Of a stretch of 64,000 nucleotides of DNA, positions 29,531-42,800 are shown in pieces; positions within the stretch are counted from its first letter, which is position 1; every line of letters begins with the position of its first letter. A program made the position numbers and the translations under genes. Below the pieces are notes generated by a model, which was not told where the DNA came from, made no database searches, and saw only the letters and a list, made by a program, of their open reading frames with translations. The stretch comes from Acanthaster planci (Eukaryota; Echinodermata; Asteroidea; Valvatida; Acanthasteridae), in the NCBI RefSeq assembly GCF_001949145.1, contig NW_019091364.1, positions 1,486,516 to 1,550,515 on the forward strand, given 5' to 3'.

Positions 29531-32500
29531 AGGAATTATTGTCAGTCATGTAATGCAGAGGCAATCAGAGATATGCCTAAATGACGGCTTTATGCGGCCA
29601 TATTGGCTAAGGACCGACTTTGTTCGCTTGCGTCTTCAGGTGAAGGCCACAGCGCATTACTTATGAACATCCAACGCACTTACGATCAAGGTGATATATG
29701 CATATCATATTGTGGTTAGTGAAAATCGGATAAATATTAATGAGATTAATGTAGGGAATATTATATTGGTGCTCAGTGGATCCTTAGAATTTATTAGTAA
29801 TGAATAAATGATGAAACCCACAGGATCTTGGAATTCGAAAAAAAAATGTTTTAGTGTCATCAATGCATCATATTAAAAGCTAAAGAATGTCACTGGTCCA
29901 TACCAAAGATTTTGAATGTCATGAGACACAAACAAGGCCTTAAGGAAATGGTAACGCTTCATTTTTCTTTGTAGTGCATCTTCTTTACATTTTCTGATGA
30001 AGCAAACAGCCTTCTCTAGACTGCACTGCGAAAAATTTGTACGTTCGCTGGGAAGTTCACTTTGTCATGAGACGAACGAAAGAATATAATGAATGTTGCA
30101 TTATAGACGATTTGCGTCTCCGGGGCCCAGGACGTTGGTACGCAACGTTTCTCGATAAGGTTCTATTTCTTTTAATTGCTAAGGATTGGGTAGCATCGCT
30201 TGATAACCAAAGGCATAAAATCAACAATCCTCATTGGTTAATAACGCCACTGGTCCAAGACCAGCACCAACATAGAAACAGAAAGATGGCTAACCTTCCG
30301 AAGCTTTTGGGGGGAGACCAAAGCTCGAGGTAACACTTCTGCAACATTATTGGTAATTTTGTTTTCACTGGTTAGATTACTTAGGGACAGGATTAGACTT
30401 AGTTCAGCTAAAATTATTTAATATTGGACTAGGGTAAGGATTGCTAAAGCACTACTTTACAACATTCCAACACTACTTACGAAAAGTATGAGAGTGAATT
30501 ACTATAAAACTAAGTAATTTATCAGCTTTTGCGATGTGTACGAACAATATATCTCCTAAAGAGATTCTCAACAAAATAAAAATTAATCGCTTTGTTCATC
30601 ATTAGAGTAATTTCAGGGAGGGAAAAAAAGATGAAACTTGCGCAGACGAAAAATCGTGACAGGTTAACGTGTGGTGTGGAACGGGGAAACGGTGGGAACA
30701 CGGCACAGCGTCGAGGGAGTTGTGACTGTTCTCGGTCATAACAGTATCCAAGGAAATGGATTGGGGTTGTCGACAGCTTGGTAGACGCTACTTAATTGGC
30801 TCCGTTTGCTTGGTCGATTTCCATTAGTTAAAAAGCGTTATGGAGCGTGTCTTTGAAATATCGCTGCTGTTTATCCAGGAAGGAAGTATGACACCAAACA
30901 TTTGCAATAACTTTAAAAAAAGATTCCAGAACTAATTCAAGTCAGCTTATTCAAGAGAAAGGTGATTCATTGACTTCAAGACTTGTCAGTGTGTCAAATG
31001 TGGTGCGCGTTCAGTGCAAAATTACTTCTGAGTTTCCTTTATTCAGCGCGCGCTTTTTCAAAGCACGATGGCCCGAGAAGCTCCGACGCATCAAAATTGT
31101 TTTGTCTTTGTCTCCTTCGATTATGCAAATCCGAATTCCCGCGACCACATATGAACGTGACAATGAAAGGGATCGTATGTACTTGCACGTCTCAGGAACA
31201 TGCTCGTGTGCCATTTGAAGCAAGATATGGGACAGAAAGAGCCCCCCCCGCCTTTATGTGGGTCGTTGTTTGATCGGAATCTCAGGAATTCTTTACAGAC
31301 TTCTAGGGGGATGTGTTAGGTAACAATAGTCTACAGTATGTATAGGGATTGCACAGGTAAGGGGGGTACCCTTTTGTCCCATGTCTTGCCTGGTATATCG
31401 TGTGCTCTAGTTATGAATATGAATGCTTTAAACGGCGTTTTTTCATTGCCAGGAAGATATGGAAAGAAACATTCTAGGTAGAGGGTATCGTAACCGTATT
31501 TGTCAAATTTTGTTAAATTTCGTGACATTCCAGATTCAACTAAGAACCCATGATATGAATGGCAAGAAAATTTCTCCCAAGGTAATGGATCTCTAATGCA
31601 ATGTCACTTAAATCTGCCTACCTTAAAAGCTGGCCTTGAAAATGACATCAACAGTGATGGGCAGGTCTTCATAACCAATATCCCAAAGAACAGCTGCCAA
31701 TATAGGCACACATCTATAAAAAAAAATTCGAAAACGTGAATACGTAGCTTAAGAGAGTCTTTTTAATACCTGCCAATGCGGAACCTTCACAAAACGTTGA
31801 AATGTTTAATTTCCCGAGAATTTACGTTGGTTTGTATAAAGCTGTAATTGGGTTCTCGTCTCGCTATTTCCCCGAGGTATGTTGTAGATACAAGGTCTAG
31901 ACGGGTGCTCAACACTCAGGTGTGGGTGTCATTATTATTTCAACCCTAAATATTGTCTGTCTTACAAGTCTTCTCTTCTGGCATTTTTGCATTATAGATA
32001 GGTCTATTAGTGACACACGAATTGCCAGCTGCAGGCAACGCACTTCGTACGCATGCCTGGTTGTCTGAACTTAGACGGATAGAGCGCGTGACACGTGGCT
32101 CCGTTAATGTGAATTTAAGAAGAATGGGGACGACACGTGGGAATAGATTCGACGTTGGCGCGCATTTCTCGCGGGAAAATCAACGTTTTCACTGGACAAC
32201 AGGAACAAGTAAAGTGTGCTCAAGTAAAACGTTTCGTTGTTTGGAAACTTCTGACGTCGGTTCAACGACACCCTGCTAAATTGACCGTCCTAGGCAATAA
32301 TCTATCAACGCTCTTTTCATACTGTCGAATGTGGTAGAAAGGTAGAAAGGTTCTTTCTTTGGTATAGAGAGAGAGAGAGAGAGAGAGATTCAAAAATATC
32401 GAGTATCAATAGTCTGATGCCCCGTGGCTGAGTTCCTTAGTTGAAAGAAGAAAAAACACCTTTTTAACCACACAGAATAATGCGTTGCCATGGATGTCTT

Positions 32501-35500
32501 CTCAGCAGCATTTGTCAACTGCCGTCGATAATTATAACGACGCCGTTCCAATTTCTTCTAGGTACTGATCTGTCCAAATGTTGCCTTCTCGAAGAAACGA
32601 GCGAAATCACAAGCTTCTTTTACATAGACAATTTGCGGTGAGAAATTCACTTGGGAGATCAGAACAGGAACACAATTTAACTGTAACGCGTGCAGTTTCT
32701 AGTGTTCCGTATCGAGTTTCTGCTTTTTTTTTAGTCCGACTGTTTCGAATTGTCATTGTATATCCTCCTGTTGTGGAGACGACTCGAGTACAATTCGATT
32801 CCTCAAACTGTTCAATAATGTTATTCTGATTCTGGATGAAATGGTCCCACACGCGAGGGGTATTGTTTCAAGCTTGACGGTCCCAGTGTACTGTTTCGTG
32901 AAATGTCAGAGATGAAAATGCCGCCTGGGGAAGAAATTAACCCTTCTGTCTCCTGCGGACACCAAAGAATAGTTTAAATAACAGCACCCGTGAAATATTG
33001 TGGGTAATTTGATATAAAAAACTGCAAGGAAAATTAGTGCGATGATTATTTCCCCTGTTGTTATTAAAAATGGCAACCGCCGACACGGAAAACTATATTA
33101 AAAGAATTGTTTGTTGGTTTATTTGTTTTGTTTCTTGGTTTGTTTGTCTGTTTGTAGGCTTTAGATGCGATCATATTCGTTGGTTGCTTAAATTTGAATC
33201 TTTCTCATCCTACCGGAAGTTCTCTGCATGGTGCAAGTACACTGTGCCTTTACATAAAAGCAAGTACGTAGGCCTATATTGTCTTCCGATCTTTCTATCC
33301 TTTCCAGATGAATTCTCATCTCTGCCGTGGCGAGAAATTCCCCGGTCGTGCCAAGGGAGATTGCGGCAGTCAGATGAGCCGAATTTCAATTTTCATGACG
33401 GGATATTTCAATAAGGCTCCAAAATGCTCCGCCACAGGGGACCCCGGCAGGTACATTGCAATGTTCCGCGATGATGAATTGAAATTGTCCAATTTTTTTT
33501 ATTTTTTTTATAGATCATGTCGTGAGTTAGTTGACCGTCTTTAACCGAAATTCTTTTGTCTCCATGGCTGTTGAAGTCAAGAGCACAGAAAGAGTCGTCT
33601 CGGGCGAGCTTTGTTCCCCTATTTGATGAAGAATATAACCTGGGAACCGTGTCGTTAAACTAGTCAATCTAAATTCTAAAAATTCCGCAACTTAACAAAA
33701 TAACTAAACACTTGAATTATCGCCACTGTTATTACAACCGCTGAAAACTGATACCTGAAAAAAAAAACAACAATAAAACAAACAAACAATACTAAGGAAG
33801 CTGTCCATCGGTTTTGGAAATGTTGGAAAATGTAGTGATTGTCATTTTTACACAATATGAAAGCAAATCTCGCCGCTGTATATTGACTTACTCCACACTG
33901 TGGCATTCAAAAGTACCACTTCAAAATGTCAGCCGATTTGGGGCACTAAATAATTGATTCACCTGAATATCAAGCGAGAAACCAAGAACCATTTGCATAA
34001 ACCCGAGCACATACTCAATGCGGATGCATGGTTCATTTACTGCCCGCGTGATGTCCTGAGGCGCGTCTGGCATCTTGAACGATTGGACGTCTTTGACCAA
34101 AACTCTGAAGAAAATCTTGGTCAATACCTGAGATTGACTGCGCTTGATGGATAGTCGTAATATCGTACTTCGGAGTATCCACAAAGACCTTGACCTTCAT
34201 GGTGACAAGGGTTGTTGCCGTTGCGCTTAAGGCTGTTTTTCTGAAGGTTTTTCTACACTTTAAGGCTTTTCATGTTTTGAGTCATGAGTTTCCTGGAAGT
34301 GGGTAGATAATCGGCGTTAGCACGTAATGTCTTTGGAAGATAAAACTTTACTCTTCGCGATGTGGGTAACTCCAATCATTAAGGCTAACTTAAAATGGGA
34401 CACAGACTTCGTCAACTGCGTAGGTGATTTTCGTGTACATTATTGCTTTTGAACATCTCTGTGTTTAAGCTAAAAATTCTATTTCAAAACGCACGAAAGG
34501 AAAACTCCACTCAATTATGTATATATGAACGAAATACTGTAGTGAGACTAGATATTAAGTTCGTCCACTGAAGCAAAGCAGTTTGCCTTGTGAAAATGGA
34601 GAACTATTTCTCAATTTAAATTGAAATTATACAGTCTGTGGTGGAAATTAATGGCGATGATTAACGTTATGGTGATTCAACAGTAGTGGAGCCAGAAATT
34701 TCGAGCATAGGAAGAGCAAATGCGTGGATTAGTACCCAACCTGACTCACCCTTAAAGAGTCCCCAACCTGTGACGTCGCCCAATTCTCGCGCTATCTTCA
34801 TGCATGAATATTCTATCTTGCGCAGTCATTCCCAGGCGGGTTTTTACCTTTCCCTGCTCTCATTTCCAAGCAAGGACTTCCCGAGAAATGCCAGATAGAA
34901 ATCGATAATCTCGCATGAATCAACAATCTCTGGCGATTTTTTTTGGGGGGGGGCCTTGCAGGGACAATAATGTGTTGAGCGGTTTAGCAACCGTCAACTG
35001 TTCGAACGAATGACCGCCTTGAGTAATTCGCCTATGAAAATGCCACAAAACACGCACGGCGACTTTCCTCATAGCCCAGCCACACGAGCTTCCTCGTGCT
35101 CAGTGACTATCCGTATCTACAGCGCCTCAGGCAGACGACATAATGTGCATATATAATTCCCATTTCTGCCCATTTTTGCGCCTATTTTCCATTTGGCCAC
35201 TACCGGTAATCTCCCACCTGTTCCCTCAATTAGATTTTCCCGCACGGTTGCATAGGTTTTTTTGTCGGCTTTTCGCGGTTGCTGAGATGAAGAAAGTGAG
35301 GCACGTTCGACCTTACGACTAGGACATCCTCGAAACAGCACAGCGGAGATGAATGTCACAGACATACAACGCTGGCAACAGCAAGGCGGTATGCAACTCG
35401 ATGAGCAAGGGGAAAAAATGAAATGGTGAAGTAAAAAATAGCATATACGAGTGAGAAACTGCATCAGCAGGAATATTTTTCAGAAAACGGGCAGCGGCAC

Positions 35501-36950
35501 GTTCCTCTCTGTGAACACATCCTGGCCACCGCGAATAACCACCCTGACACATCGAGCTTAAATATTGCAGTAGCTATCACTGTTTTATTAACGACGTGAA
35601 CTTGTCCAGGCAATGTCACGTATGTCTCGGGTGACTGATGATGAAGAGCTGGTCACTGTTTATTCATTGGAAATTTTTTGGCCGACAGTAATTTGGTTTA
35701 TGCCAATCGCGAAATGAGAAAGTTGTGTTATTTCGCTGGATTTTCAGTAGATATGTCAAGTGAACGAGACGTAGCCTTGGAATTCTCTTGATGCCAAGAA
35801 CACTTTTTCACGCTTGGTTTAGGAGCAATATTAGGTTTATAAAGAGTACGACAAAAACTCTGCACAAGCTTTTTTTCGCGTCCTTAATTCATAGTGACTC
35901 TCATCTGGCATAAACAGTGTCTCTTAAAAACTATATAAACAAATTTTGCCAGAATATTCGTTTGAATGAGAAAGCTGGTGACGCATTTCTACTTTGTTTC
36001 TCGAACCTATTCCCTTATGTGAACTCAATGTACGTAGACTTCACCACGGCAGCTTTCAACAAATTAAACGATCGAACTTCGCGTATCAGCTGGATTTGTA
36101 TTCGTCTAGTTTGATCTCTCTCAACAAATAAACCTATTTCAAAGGAATTACCTCTGCGAATCCCTTCAGATAGCACTGCCTCATACTATCCTTACATCAG
36201 TTACTGCTATTCGGGAAAACCCACGCTCAAGCCGCCTGATTTCTCTGTCTCGCCCCCCCCAGTAGTTTTCCCCCAAATAATGTCCCATCAGGTTTCAAGC
36301 TCTGCTGCCCGTCAACATACCGGCTAGTCTCGCGGGAAAGGCCGTTACGTGATCCGTCTATTCATATTAGGAATCGCAAGTCCACAAGGGACGTATACCG
36401 TACCCATGCTCCTAGCACTGGCAGTATTACGGTGTTTCAAAATGATCCCTCCTTTGTAACGATACTTCAACTGACAACCCAACTCGCCTCCAGGCCGATT
36501 TCTAATTTTCATTCTGTCGGATATTCGCTGCACGCACCCTGCGGAATTAATGGGCATAACCACGTGACCTTCAATTAATTCTGTTATTCCTGTGAGTACG
36601 AAAGGTGTCTCTTGTGAAATCCAAGCTTTTGAATTAATTTTCCAATCTTGTCAAGTGATAGTTAATGGAACTTCCATCTGAATTAATCAAATTGATAGAA
36701 TTGGTCACATTCCTATTCAAACTGCTTTGAAGACGTTTTACACGGTGGATAAGAAGTATTTTAAGAAATTAAAAACGTTGAACCTCATCAGAGTATGCTA
36801 ACATTACTCTCTGGGATGAGTAAAATAGTTCTGAAAGTTAAAAATGAAAGATTTAGTCAAAATCGAACCAAGTTCAAAGGATTGAGATCGCTCAAATATA
36901 TAAAACTTCAAACACGTTACCACTCATCGGTTTAACCACAAATGTTTATT
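29531..36950. other. Gene-poor DNA, no recognised gene
   Basis: Contains a dinucleotide repeat (32366-32388), a TTTG-rich tract at about 33108-33162 and a G9 run at 34945-34953. None of the small frames is convincing. Confidence 0.35.
32366..32388. repeat. (AG)n microsatellite
   Basis: Uninterrupted AG dinucleotides over 23 bases. Confidence 0.95.
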
Positions 36951-37288
36951 TGAATCATCATTAAAATGCGTTGCGTTGAAGGGATCTGCTGCCACCAAGT
37001 GTTTGAAAAATGTACGTTATAAGGGCTGCGATACGGGCAAATCAAAAAGTGCGCCTTCAAGAGCTTGCAACGCGTTGGCCAATCACTACGCGCGAAATCT
37101 GTCGACCCCTTCCAAACACGCATTGAGTCGACTGATTTCACGCGCTGCGATTGGTCAACGTGTCGTAAACTCATGGAGGCGCACTACTGTGAATCGCCCG
37201 ATTGGTTGGGTTATGGGGGTAACGCTCGTAAATATCGACAACTGTAAGAGATCCGACAAAAACATTGGCAAATAATATCAATAATTCA
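36951..37288. repeat. 340-bp fold-back inverted repeat
   Basis: The two halves are imperfect reverse complements over nearly their whole length, centred near 37,117. Matching blocks include GTCGAC (37101 and 37127), GTTGGCCAATC with inverted GATTGGTCAAC, GTGCGCCT with inverted AGGCGCAC, GGATC with inverted GATCC, and TGAAT with inverted ATTCA at the ends. The two facing small frames here are its two arms. It is probably a non-autonomous fold-back transposon. Confidence 0.7.
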
Positions 37289-39731
37289 TTATTGTCCTCA
37301 GGACAAATTGAAATTATTCCAGTAAACATTTAGAGGCCATAGGCTGCTTTGGAAACTCATCCATCTGGAGATCCACCCGGAATATTGTCAGTCCACGAGG
37401 AACATTAAGGTTGAATGTTTTCTCGCATACCTCCATTTAAATACACTTACGGCCACTAAAGATTGAAATTTGTGGCCCACGGAAATAATGAAACCGTTCA
37501 AAAGTCACCGGTGAGAAGATACTATCAAATTAGTGAATGGTGAATCGGATGTGGGTCTATTCGCCGCGTAAGACGCCAGAAGGGCTTTATTTCATTTCGT
37601 CCCCTCCTTTGACTCTTCCACAAATACCACTTCACATGAATTTTGTGATAGGATTGTCAATCAGACGATACTGCCTCAAACTCAATTATTTTATGGCACT
37701 TTAAGGTCATTTTTAAGGCCAGGCATGAACAAGAGCATGGGAAAACATAAACCCAACCGATGTTCTCGGGAAGACTCACGTTCGGTCAACCTTCAAGCTC
37801 AGTACAGCGCTTCTATTCGCTGTCTGGCGAGTGTAGACAAATATATGCTATTGGGTTCCCTCTGCTATCTGGTAGAGTGATTATTTCACCATGTGTCAAA
37901 AATCAAATTTCATGACAATGGAGGCTAGAAAACAAATGGCCGCGATTCTCAATGAGGTGATCACGTGGACCTTGGTCCACGGAGAGAACTGTCGTAAGTT
38001 CACGTACACAGACCTTTTCATGCTCGATGGAATGTTTACAAATGGTATTAAATTTGCACGCTGTTTGCTCTCTGAGGTGAGATATGCAAACCGTTCTTGA
38101 ATCGCTATTATTCGCCTGTTCACTAAATTTGATCTTCAATGTTAGTGATTTGAACATGTTAAGTTCACTTTCATGCCAATAACTGTAAATTTGTGATTTT
38201 CCTCGATATATACAGACGTTTTGGAATTTTGGAATTCATTTTCGCTTTATTATGAGTTCGTCAGTCACAGTGTGCACAAAATTATACGAGAAAAATACTT
38301 GACATTGGAGCTAAGATAAATAAAGTTGTTATTTGAACGGTTCTTGTACCTGAAGGAGTGCAGCTTTAATGATATACCAAGGTATACCGGTAATGAAAAA
38401 ATACTTCGGTCAACGATCCAAAGTGCATGCAAACAGTGCGCTCGCAGCAGCCGGACTCAAAACAAAGCCGCGAGGCGGGGGGGGTGCGAGTCGAATATGC
38501 ATGGTCACGTTTTATTGATACTATCTTGCTGACGATCCAGTAAACTGGAGGGAGGGCAGGAACTAGACTCCGATCTTTGACCTGACTCAGTCTGCGCACC
38601 GACCGTTGAAACTTTGGTTTGAAGTTTTTGCAACTGGGGTTGTATAGGCCTACACGGCGTAGAGTTGTGGTGTAATGACTGTTGAGTGGTGGATTTCAAG
38701 TTCAGCCTGTGCGTGAACTCCGTTTTGCGATGTGGATGCGAGTTTTCACAAAACGTGCATCTATTTAGCCCAATGTCACAGGGGTCTCTGAAATTATTGG
38801 ACGTCAGGTAGAAGTTCGGCTGTCTCTCTTGGTGGTTTGAGTGGTCCAAGACGGGACCAATGTAAGTAAATCTCGAGTTCTACGTGGATCTAATTTCGAC
38901 AACAGGACGCCAGTGACGATTATCTCCAGTTCAAAGCCACTTGACGACGGGCTTTGACTTTCGCAGACTTCCACCATAAATCACGCAGGAAGGTCACACG
39001 TGACGCCACAGCTCTCGCACTTTGCGCAATTGAGCTTCTTCATTCATCATCGGTGTGTTTTGCCACCGACGAGGATGCCACCAATACATGCCAGCGACAT
39101 CTGTATATAATTGATTTTGTATCCCATTAGGGTCGGCTGGCCATACACCATCAGGGATGGAATCTTTCCCATGGAAGCGAGAACAAAAAAAAAAACGAAC
39201 CATCAAGACGCGCCCACTTCATTTTTTACCACTTCGGCGAGCGAGCCTTACCGACAAAATGCGCGCATAGTAGCACAGGATAGAGTACACCTCCGGCAAC
39301 ACGCGAATATCATGTTCGCAGGTTTCAATTCAGATGCCGGTCATCGCCTCGCTCGCTGAGTAAGGAGTTTATGAGAACACTCTTCATTATTGAGTGGCCT
39401 CCTGACGTGACGCGAGCTCAAGAAGGTCCAAGAGAGTGTATTACGACCGGTGTTGAAAACAGCCTGTGTTGAAAACATCCGCCCGCAGCTCTCCAAAATC
39501 TACGCCACACACATCTTTTTTTCAAATTAGAGTCACGTTTTCTTTACGTTTCCTATCGCAAAGGGAGCACAAGATTGAAAAGATCGAATACATGATCATG
39601 TACACCTTTTTTTACCGCAAAGCCTACAAATTCCAACTAGATTTCCCACCCGCCAGGAGGTTTTAAGTTCAGTTTGTGGCATGCTGAGGTAAGTTTGACA
39701 TTTAATTGTCAATTTTTATTCAACTGTGCAG
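37289..39731. other. DNA upstream of receptor 1
   Basis: It should contain the promoter and any 5' untranslated exon of receptor 1, but no TATA box, initiator or CpG island stands out with confidence. There is a G-run at about 38,476-38,485. Confidence 0.35.
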
Positions 39732-39807
39732 GTCCCACGTGAGACAGTCGAGAGGAACTATGTCCCAACGCACTTGTCTGGTTTTCCTCTGCTTTCTTCT
39801 ACTGCAG
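39732..39807 (+). CDS. CALCR-like: Receptor 1 exon 1: 5' untranslated end and signal peptide
   Basis: The ATG at 39760 opens [16 protein letters not shown], a short polar n-region followed by a hydrophobic core, then a strong donor (CAG|gtaagt) at 39807. An acceptor-like tract (ttttattcaactgtgcag) ends at 39731, so at least one untranslated exon probably lies further upstream. The intron falls inside the signal peptide; the next exon adds VAS, giving a plausible cleavage after residue 19. The exon is assigned to this gene by phase, order and signal-peptide character only. Confidence 0.75.
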
Positions 39808-42800
39808 GTAAGTGCCAAGATGTTTTCGGCAACAAGATCGTTTTCGACGTCATCTGCAATGACCAGACTTCGCGTTTTAAAACGACGATCCGGAAGTACA
39901 TTTCAAATTGTTTCCGCTACATTCTTGGAATTGCAGGAGAAAAACATGTAAGAGCGAGTGTTCATGACAACTCACTTTGCCCAGAATCAGAAATTCTCTG
40001 ATTCACTGCCGAGCCAAATATCAGTTACTCAAAATTTCCCTTAATAAGTGCAGAGAAAAATTAGCACGTCTATGCTCCACACTCGACACTCAACGGTTTC
40101 CCCTTGAAAGGAAAGCCCCTGCGCCACTTTCCTACCTACTACGGGGTTGACCACTGCACATCGTCACGTTCCTGGAGCAAAACCTCCGTCTGTGTTAAAA
40201 GAGAGACCTTTTAGTAGAGGACACCATCATAATAAATGAGTATTTTTTCCAGCAATGGCCGACGGCCAATTGGTACATTAAGAAAATATTTACGTCGCCA
40301 TGGCCTGTGAGTTTAAGTCTCGAGATCGGGCCGTACGTGAGGGATTGCTGCGTATGCGGAAATTGATTGCCACTCATGACAGTGCCTGCAGAAACGTCCC
40401 GTGTCTTCGTGAAGTTTTCAATCAGTCGTACACATAATTTGTAAAATGCGCGCATGAAACGGCCGCAGGCTATTTTTTTATATTTATCTCTTTCCCAAGC
40501 TAGATTAAAATATAGGTCGGCCTTTCTGGTAAGTGTATGGAAATTAATTCAAGAGTTCATATCTGAAATTGTGAGATGTTCACAAACAATATATATGCCG
40601 GAGAAAAAAGTTCCACGAAGTACACACGTAGAAGGCTTTGCTTCGTGTTTTAAATTTTAACGTGTATATGAACGGGGCAAAGCTTAACTGAATTTAACAA
40701 CCACAATCTTTTTTCTGCAGTGTTGGAGTTAGGCCTAGTACTGCATGCACATCTAAATGGACACGAATAAGCTCTCTTGCCTCAAACCTAAGATTAAGTC
40801 TTTGGGACATGTTCAGAAACTTTAATAAGAGTTCTCGATAATTCTACGTCGCTTTGTTCCAGTTCCGCAGAGGGTGTTTGTCACCTTTTTTTCCCCACCA
40901 ATTCAGAATCAGGTCACGTAGCCATATTTTGCGCGGATGAAGGATTTCTGTGATACTAACCATTTCGCCTTACCGAGAATTCTCACGAGCGTTTTTGTTG
41001 AAAAACTCTCCCTTGTCGATCGAAACAAGCGCTATCTGGTCTTTAAATCCGGAAGGGATATTGTGTCCGGAATTCTTGGAGAGGAATCTCTGCCCGGAAT
41101 ATGAGGAGGGGAGCGAACGTTGGTCCTTCTGCGGCTGCACGGAATCCCCCTCCCCAAACAGCGCGCGGAGTCACGAATGTAACTTCCTTCTAACGACCAG
41201 GGACCGGCGTGTCCCGTCGCTCGCGCCGCGCGCGTCGATTGCAAATCGTGGCCGCGCATTGATCTGAACTACACGGGGACCTTGTTGACCGAATGGTGAT
41301 ATGCATTCCTTGCTTACCCTGTTATTATTGGGAACATCGCCTAAGCTTGATCGCGGGCGTGTGAATGTTTTTTATGGGTCCCAGCAGCGTGGGAAGATAT
41401 GTGAGTCACGAATGTTTTCACAGTGTTGAAGTTGCCGGCAACTTTCCCAGGAAATTTGTACAAGGGCTACAAAAAGTCGATTGGAATTCCATAGGGTTGG
41501 AGGAGGCTTCCTATATTTCGCAACAATTATGCATGTCTGGTCATTACTTGAGCGAAAACCATTTGTACTAGTTTGAATTTTTAATATTTTCGAACAAATA
41601 ACCAGCAACTTCCTGTCAACGACACATCTATGCACCTACACCGAACGTGTAGGCCTCCTTCAAAATCATCGATTCACATTCGTCAACATATAAAAACACA
41701 CCTTTTCAAACTGCCAATTTGATGATGTTTAGTCTCATGACAGCTATCGATTAGTTGCTGTATTTCAATGACACTGGTTTCTTCTCTTGCCCCTGGGTTA
41801 AGTAAACTCTGAACTTCGCTCACGCTGACAAGCTCACAAATAAGAATAAGGCCAATTTTCAGGGAGTCAGATTAAACATGCTGTGAATAGCCAATTTATC
41901 AAGAATCAATGTGGGTTGGAATGATAGATTAATTGATCGACCGCTCGATTGACCGACCGACTGACTGATTGGTTGATTGTTTGATTGATGCAGGTAGCCT
42001 CGGTCCGTGGCGACGAGGAAGAGGAAGCTAATGGGATATTCGAGGACCAGACACCAGAGCAGAGGGCGATGCATTACATGGTGTACGAGAAGTGTAGGCA
42101 GCGGTTGAGTGTGGAACAGCCGCCCGATGACGGTATGGGCGTGCCAATGTGAAAAACATCCATCACAGGCATGATCCAGATTCCATCTCTGGTTTTCGGC
42201 TGCGTCTCAGGCTCCGTGGACAATGGTCCTTAATTTCAAACGTGTGCTACCGGAACCTCATGGAAAAAAATCCCGTGTATAACAAAGTCTTGGCCCCGTG
42301 ACGTAGACCGTTGCGAGTCCCAGCTGCCTCAAAATAATATGGAGCTGCATTTAACCCGAGGGTCAGGAGGGCTAAATTCGTGAAACTATTGAAATCCTGG
42401 AGCCGAAGACGAAACCGAGGTTGGAGAAAATATCCCACAATTTCAAGGGGAGCCCTGTGGCATTTGCATCATTCTGTTCGTCTCTCTCGGCACTGACTAA
42501 ATACGGCTCTTTGAACTTTACAAATAGCCGTGGCATTTGTAGGTGTGTGACCTGAAAGGTGTTCAGAACAGTAAAAGACATGGCATTTTAGTGCCCTTTC
42601 GTTTCAAACATGATTGCATCGACGCTAAAAGTCACAGTTAAATTTGCTCATACCCTTATACCAAGACTTTGTGCACGTAACACGTAGGGAAGTCTGATAC
42701 AGTACATTCCCGTTATAGCGCTCCCTGATACAACGCTCTTACCGATATAACGCGCTATTTTCATATCCCAACCGTGCGCCCATTCACCACCAATGGAAGA

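Larger units (their letters stand above)
39808..41993 (+). other. Intron 1 of receptor 1
   Basis: A 2.2-kb intron between the signal peptide exon and the rest. It contains a GC- and CpG-rich patch at about 41,030-41,260 and ends in a tetranucleotide tract. No other exon recognised. Confidence 0.6.

Noticed and set aside
36976-37275. Open frames of 99 and 80 codons on opposite strands
   Set aside because: They are the two arms of a fold-back repeat, not genes.
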